5,797 bases of DNA from Sphaerochaeta sp. (GTDB taxonomy: Bacteria > Spirochaetota > Spirochaetia > Sphaerochaetales > Sphaerochaetaceae), in the NCBI GenBank assembly GCA_003456855.1, contig DMOO01000130.1:7118-12914 (forward strand), in the 5' to 3' direction. This document shows positions 4,357-5,797 of this stretch, in pieces. The notes beneath the pieces are model-generated. The model did no database searches. It was not told the DNA's origin and worked only from the letters and a program-made list of their open reading frames with translations. Both the position numbers and the translations under genes were made by a program. Every line of letters starts with the position of its first letter. Position 1 is the stretch's first letter.

Positions 4357-5797
4357 ATGCCACCTAAGAACACCAACTATTCCAGACCAAAGGACGGCAA
4401 GAAGGCCCTGAGAAGAATCCTGGCCTTCGTGAAGGACTACAAGATGCTGGTGCTGTTTGCACTGATTCTGAGCTTCACCGCAAACGTGCTTACCCTCATT
4501 GGCCCAAGCCTTGCAGGCAAGGCCATAAACGAGGCCGCTGCAGGAAAGGGGCAGGTCAACTTCACAAAGGTCTTCTACTATGTAAGGCTCATGCTCGTGT
4601 TCTATCTGGGATCTTCTCTGATCTCAATAGGGATCAACCTCCTTATGACACTTGTCGCCAAGCGTACGGCAAAGAGACTGAGAAAGGAGTGCTTCGAGAA
4701 GCTCTCAAGGCTTCCGGTCTCTTTCTTCGACACTAACCAGGCAGGAGACATCATAAGCCGCGTGAGCTATGACGTTGACGTTGTTGCAGCCTCAATCCAG
4801 ACCGACATAGTCGCGATCATGACAAGCATGGTGACTGTCTTTGGCTCTCTCTTCATGATGATTAAGATATCGCCTTATCTGGCTGTCATAGTGCTTATAA
4901 CCATCCCTATCTCAGTGTCCTACACTGTGTACATCAAGAAGAAGACAAGGCCACTGTACATCAAGAGGTCCAAGAGCTACGGTGCCATGAACGGCTTCGT
5001 CGAGGAGATGTTCTCCGGAGAGAAGACCATCCAGGCCTATGCCTACGAGGACCAGGTCTGCGAGAACTTCGCACAGGTGAACACCACCGCAGCTGACGCC
5101 TACTACAATGCAGACAGCAGAGGCGTCGCCATCGGACCATCTATGGGAATGATCAACAACATGTCCCTTGGTCTGATAGCAGCCTTGGGCTCCTTCCTCT
5201 ACATGGGAGGCATAGTGACCCTGGGCCAGATATCCTCCTTCATACTGTATTCAAGGAAGTTCTCGGGCCCTATCAACGAGATAGCCAACATAATGAACGA
5301 GATATTCTCCGCTCTGTCAGCCTCAGAGAGAATCTTCAACCTGCTTGACCAGCCTGAGGAGATCCCGGACAGAGAGAATGCAACAGAGCTCACCCAGGTC
5401 AAGGGCGATGTCTGCTTCGATGACGTCTCCTTCGGCTATGTGCCTAGCAAGACGATCCTCCACAATCTGAGCTTCAATGCCCCACATGGCAGACTCATTG
5501 CAATTGTTGGCCCTACCGGAGCCGGAAAGACCACCATGATAAACCTTCTTATGCGCTTCTACGACTGTGATAGTGGAGAGATCAGGGTGGACGGCAAGAA
5601 CGAGCTGGACTACACAAGGCCATCTCTCAGGGCCGCCTATGCCATGGTTCTGCAGGACACCTGGCTGTTCAGGGGAACCGTCTATGAGAACATAGCCTAC
5701 GGTTCGGAGAACGCAACGATGGACGATGTTGTAAGGGTCGCAAAGAAGGCCCACATCCATCCGTTCATCATGAGACTCCCGAACGGCTATGACACAG
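4357..5797 (+). CDS. ABC exporter half-transporter, partner subunit (TM288/LmrD/BmrD-like), cut by window edge
   Basis: The frame stays open for 480 codons to the right edge. Family members are near 600 residues, so roughly 120 are missing. The order matches an exporter: a polar, basic N-terminal tail, then membrane segments near residues 29-50, 74-100, 150-168, 172-192, 262-286 and a weaker one near 287-318. The coupling-region sequence LPVSFFDTNQAGDIISRVSYDV is split over 119-140. The ATPase domain starts near 350, with A-loop Y361, Walker A GPTGAGKTT (385-393), Q-loop Q433 in VLQDTWLF and the family-typical ENIAYG. The signature motif, Walker B and switch His lie beyond the edge, so it cannot be seen whether this half is catalytically intact; the degenerate partner upstream predicts Glu and His here. 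Gene order (degenerate half first) agrees with TM287/288. With the upstream gene it should form a heterodimeric membrane exporter of unknown substrate. Confidence 0.93.
   Translation, partial: MPPKNTNYSRPKDGKKALRRILAFVKDYKMLVLFALILSFTANVLTLIGPSLAGKAINEAAAGKGQVNFTKVFYYVRLMLVFYLGSSLISIGINLLMTLVAKRTAKRLRKECFEKLSRLPVSFFDTNQAGDIISRVSYDVDVVAASIQTDIVAIMTSMVTVFGSLFMMIKISPYLAVIVLITIPISVSYTVYIKKKTRPLYIKRSKSYGAMNGFVEEMFSGEKTIQAYAYEDQVCENFAQVNTTAADAYYNADSRGVAIGPSMGMINNMSLGLIAALGSFLYMGGIVTLGQISSFILYSRKFSGPINEIANIMNEIFSALSASERIFNLLDQPEEIPDRENATELTQVKGDVCFDDVSFGYVPSKTILHNLSFNAPHGRLIAIVGPTGAGKTTMINLLMRFYDCDSGEIRVDGKNELDYTRPSLRAAYAMVLQDTWLFRGTVYENIAYGSENATMDDVVRVAKKAHIHPFIMRLPNGYDT

Noticed and set aside
2612..5760. 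Minus-strand open frames within the two ABC genes, up to 145 codons
   Set aside because: They are shadows of strongly supported coding sequence, without ribosome sites or recognisable domains.
2595..5797. Exporter as a nucleoside or pyrimidine transporter linked to the pyr operon
   Set aside because: Divergent neighbourhood alone is weak evidence, the family mostly handles drugs, lipids or peptides, and no substrate-specific motif is visible.

Overview
The window looks bacterial. Genes are tightly packed, most starts have strong AAGGAGG-type Shine-Dalgarno sequences, and every gene belongs to a bacterial family. Arginine is written almost only as AGA/AGG, ATA is common for isoleucine, and the coding DNA has moderate G+C, while the single intergenic gap is clearly A+T-rich. 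A fused PyrB-PyrI protein is known from Thermotoga and, as I recall, from some spirochaetes and other anaerobes. An anaerobe of one of those groups is therefore a fair but unproven guess.

Left half (1..2386, minus strand): a pyrimidine biosynthesis operon read leftward in the order pyrBI - pyrE - pyrF. pyrBI encodes one polypeptide carrying both the catalytic and the regulatory chain of aspartate carbamoyltransferase (step 2 of UMP synthesis). pyrE is orotate phosphoribosyltransferase (step 5). pyrF, orotidine-5'-phosphate decarboxylase (step 6), overlaps the end of pyrE and is cut off by the left edge after 34 codons. Spacing is 16 nt between pyrBI and pyrE and 1-4 nt of overlap between pyrE and pyrF, so the three are almost certainly co-transcribed.

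Centre (about 2387..2594): a divergent control region of about 210 bp. The pyr side holds a perfect intrinsic-terminator structure (7-bp stem, 4-nt loop, eight U) only 15 nt before the pyrBI start codon. This placement indicates transcription attenuation of the operon. A possible 17-codon leader ORF ends 4 nt before the stem. Its stop codon overlaps, as ATGA, an ATG that reads in frame through the terminator into PyrBI. Candidate promoter hexamers for both directions and an 8-bp inverted repeat lie in the remaining A+T-rich DNA.

Right half (2595..5797, plus strand): two tandem genes one base apart for a type IV (ABCB-like) ABC exporter, each a six-helix membrane domain fused to an ATPase domain. 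The first has Asp in place of the catalytic Glu and Gln in place of the switch His. These are the hallmarks of the degenerate half of heterodimeric exporters such as TM287/288, LmrCD and BmrCD. The second is the presumed catalytically competent partner and runs off the right edge before its signature motif. The transported substrate cannot be read from the sequence, and nothing links the exporter to pyrimidine metabolism except the shared upstream region.
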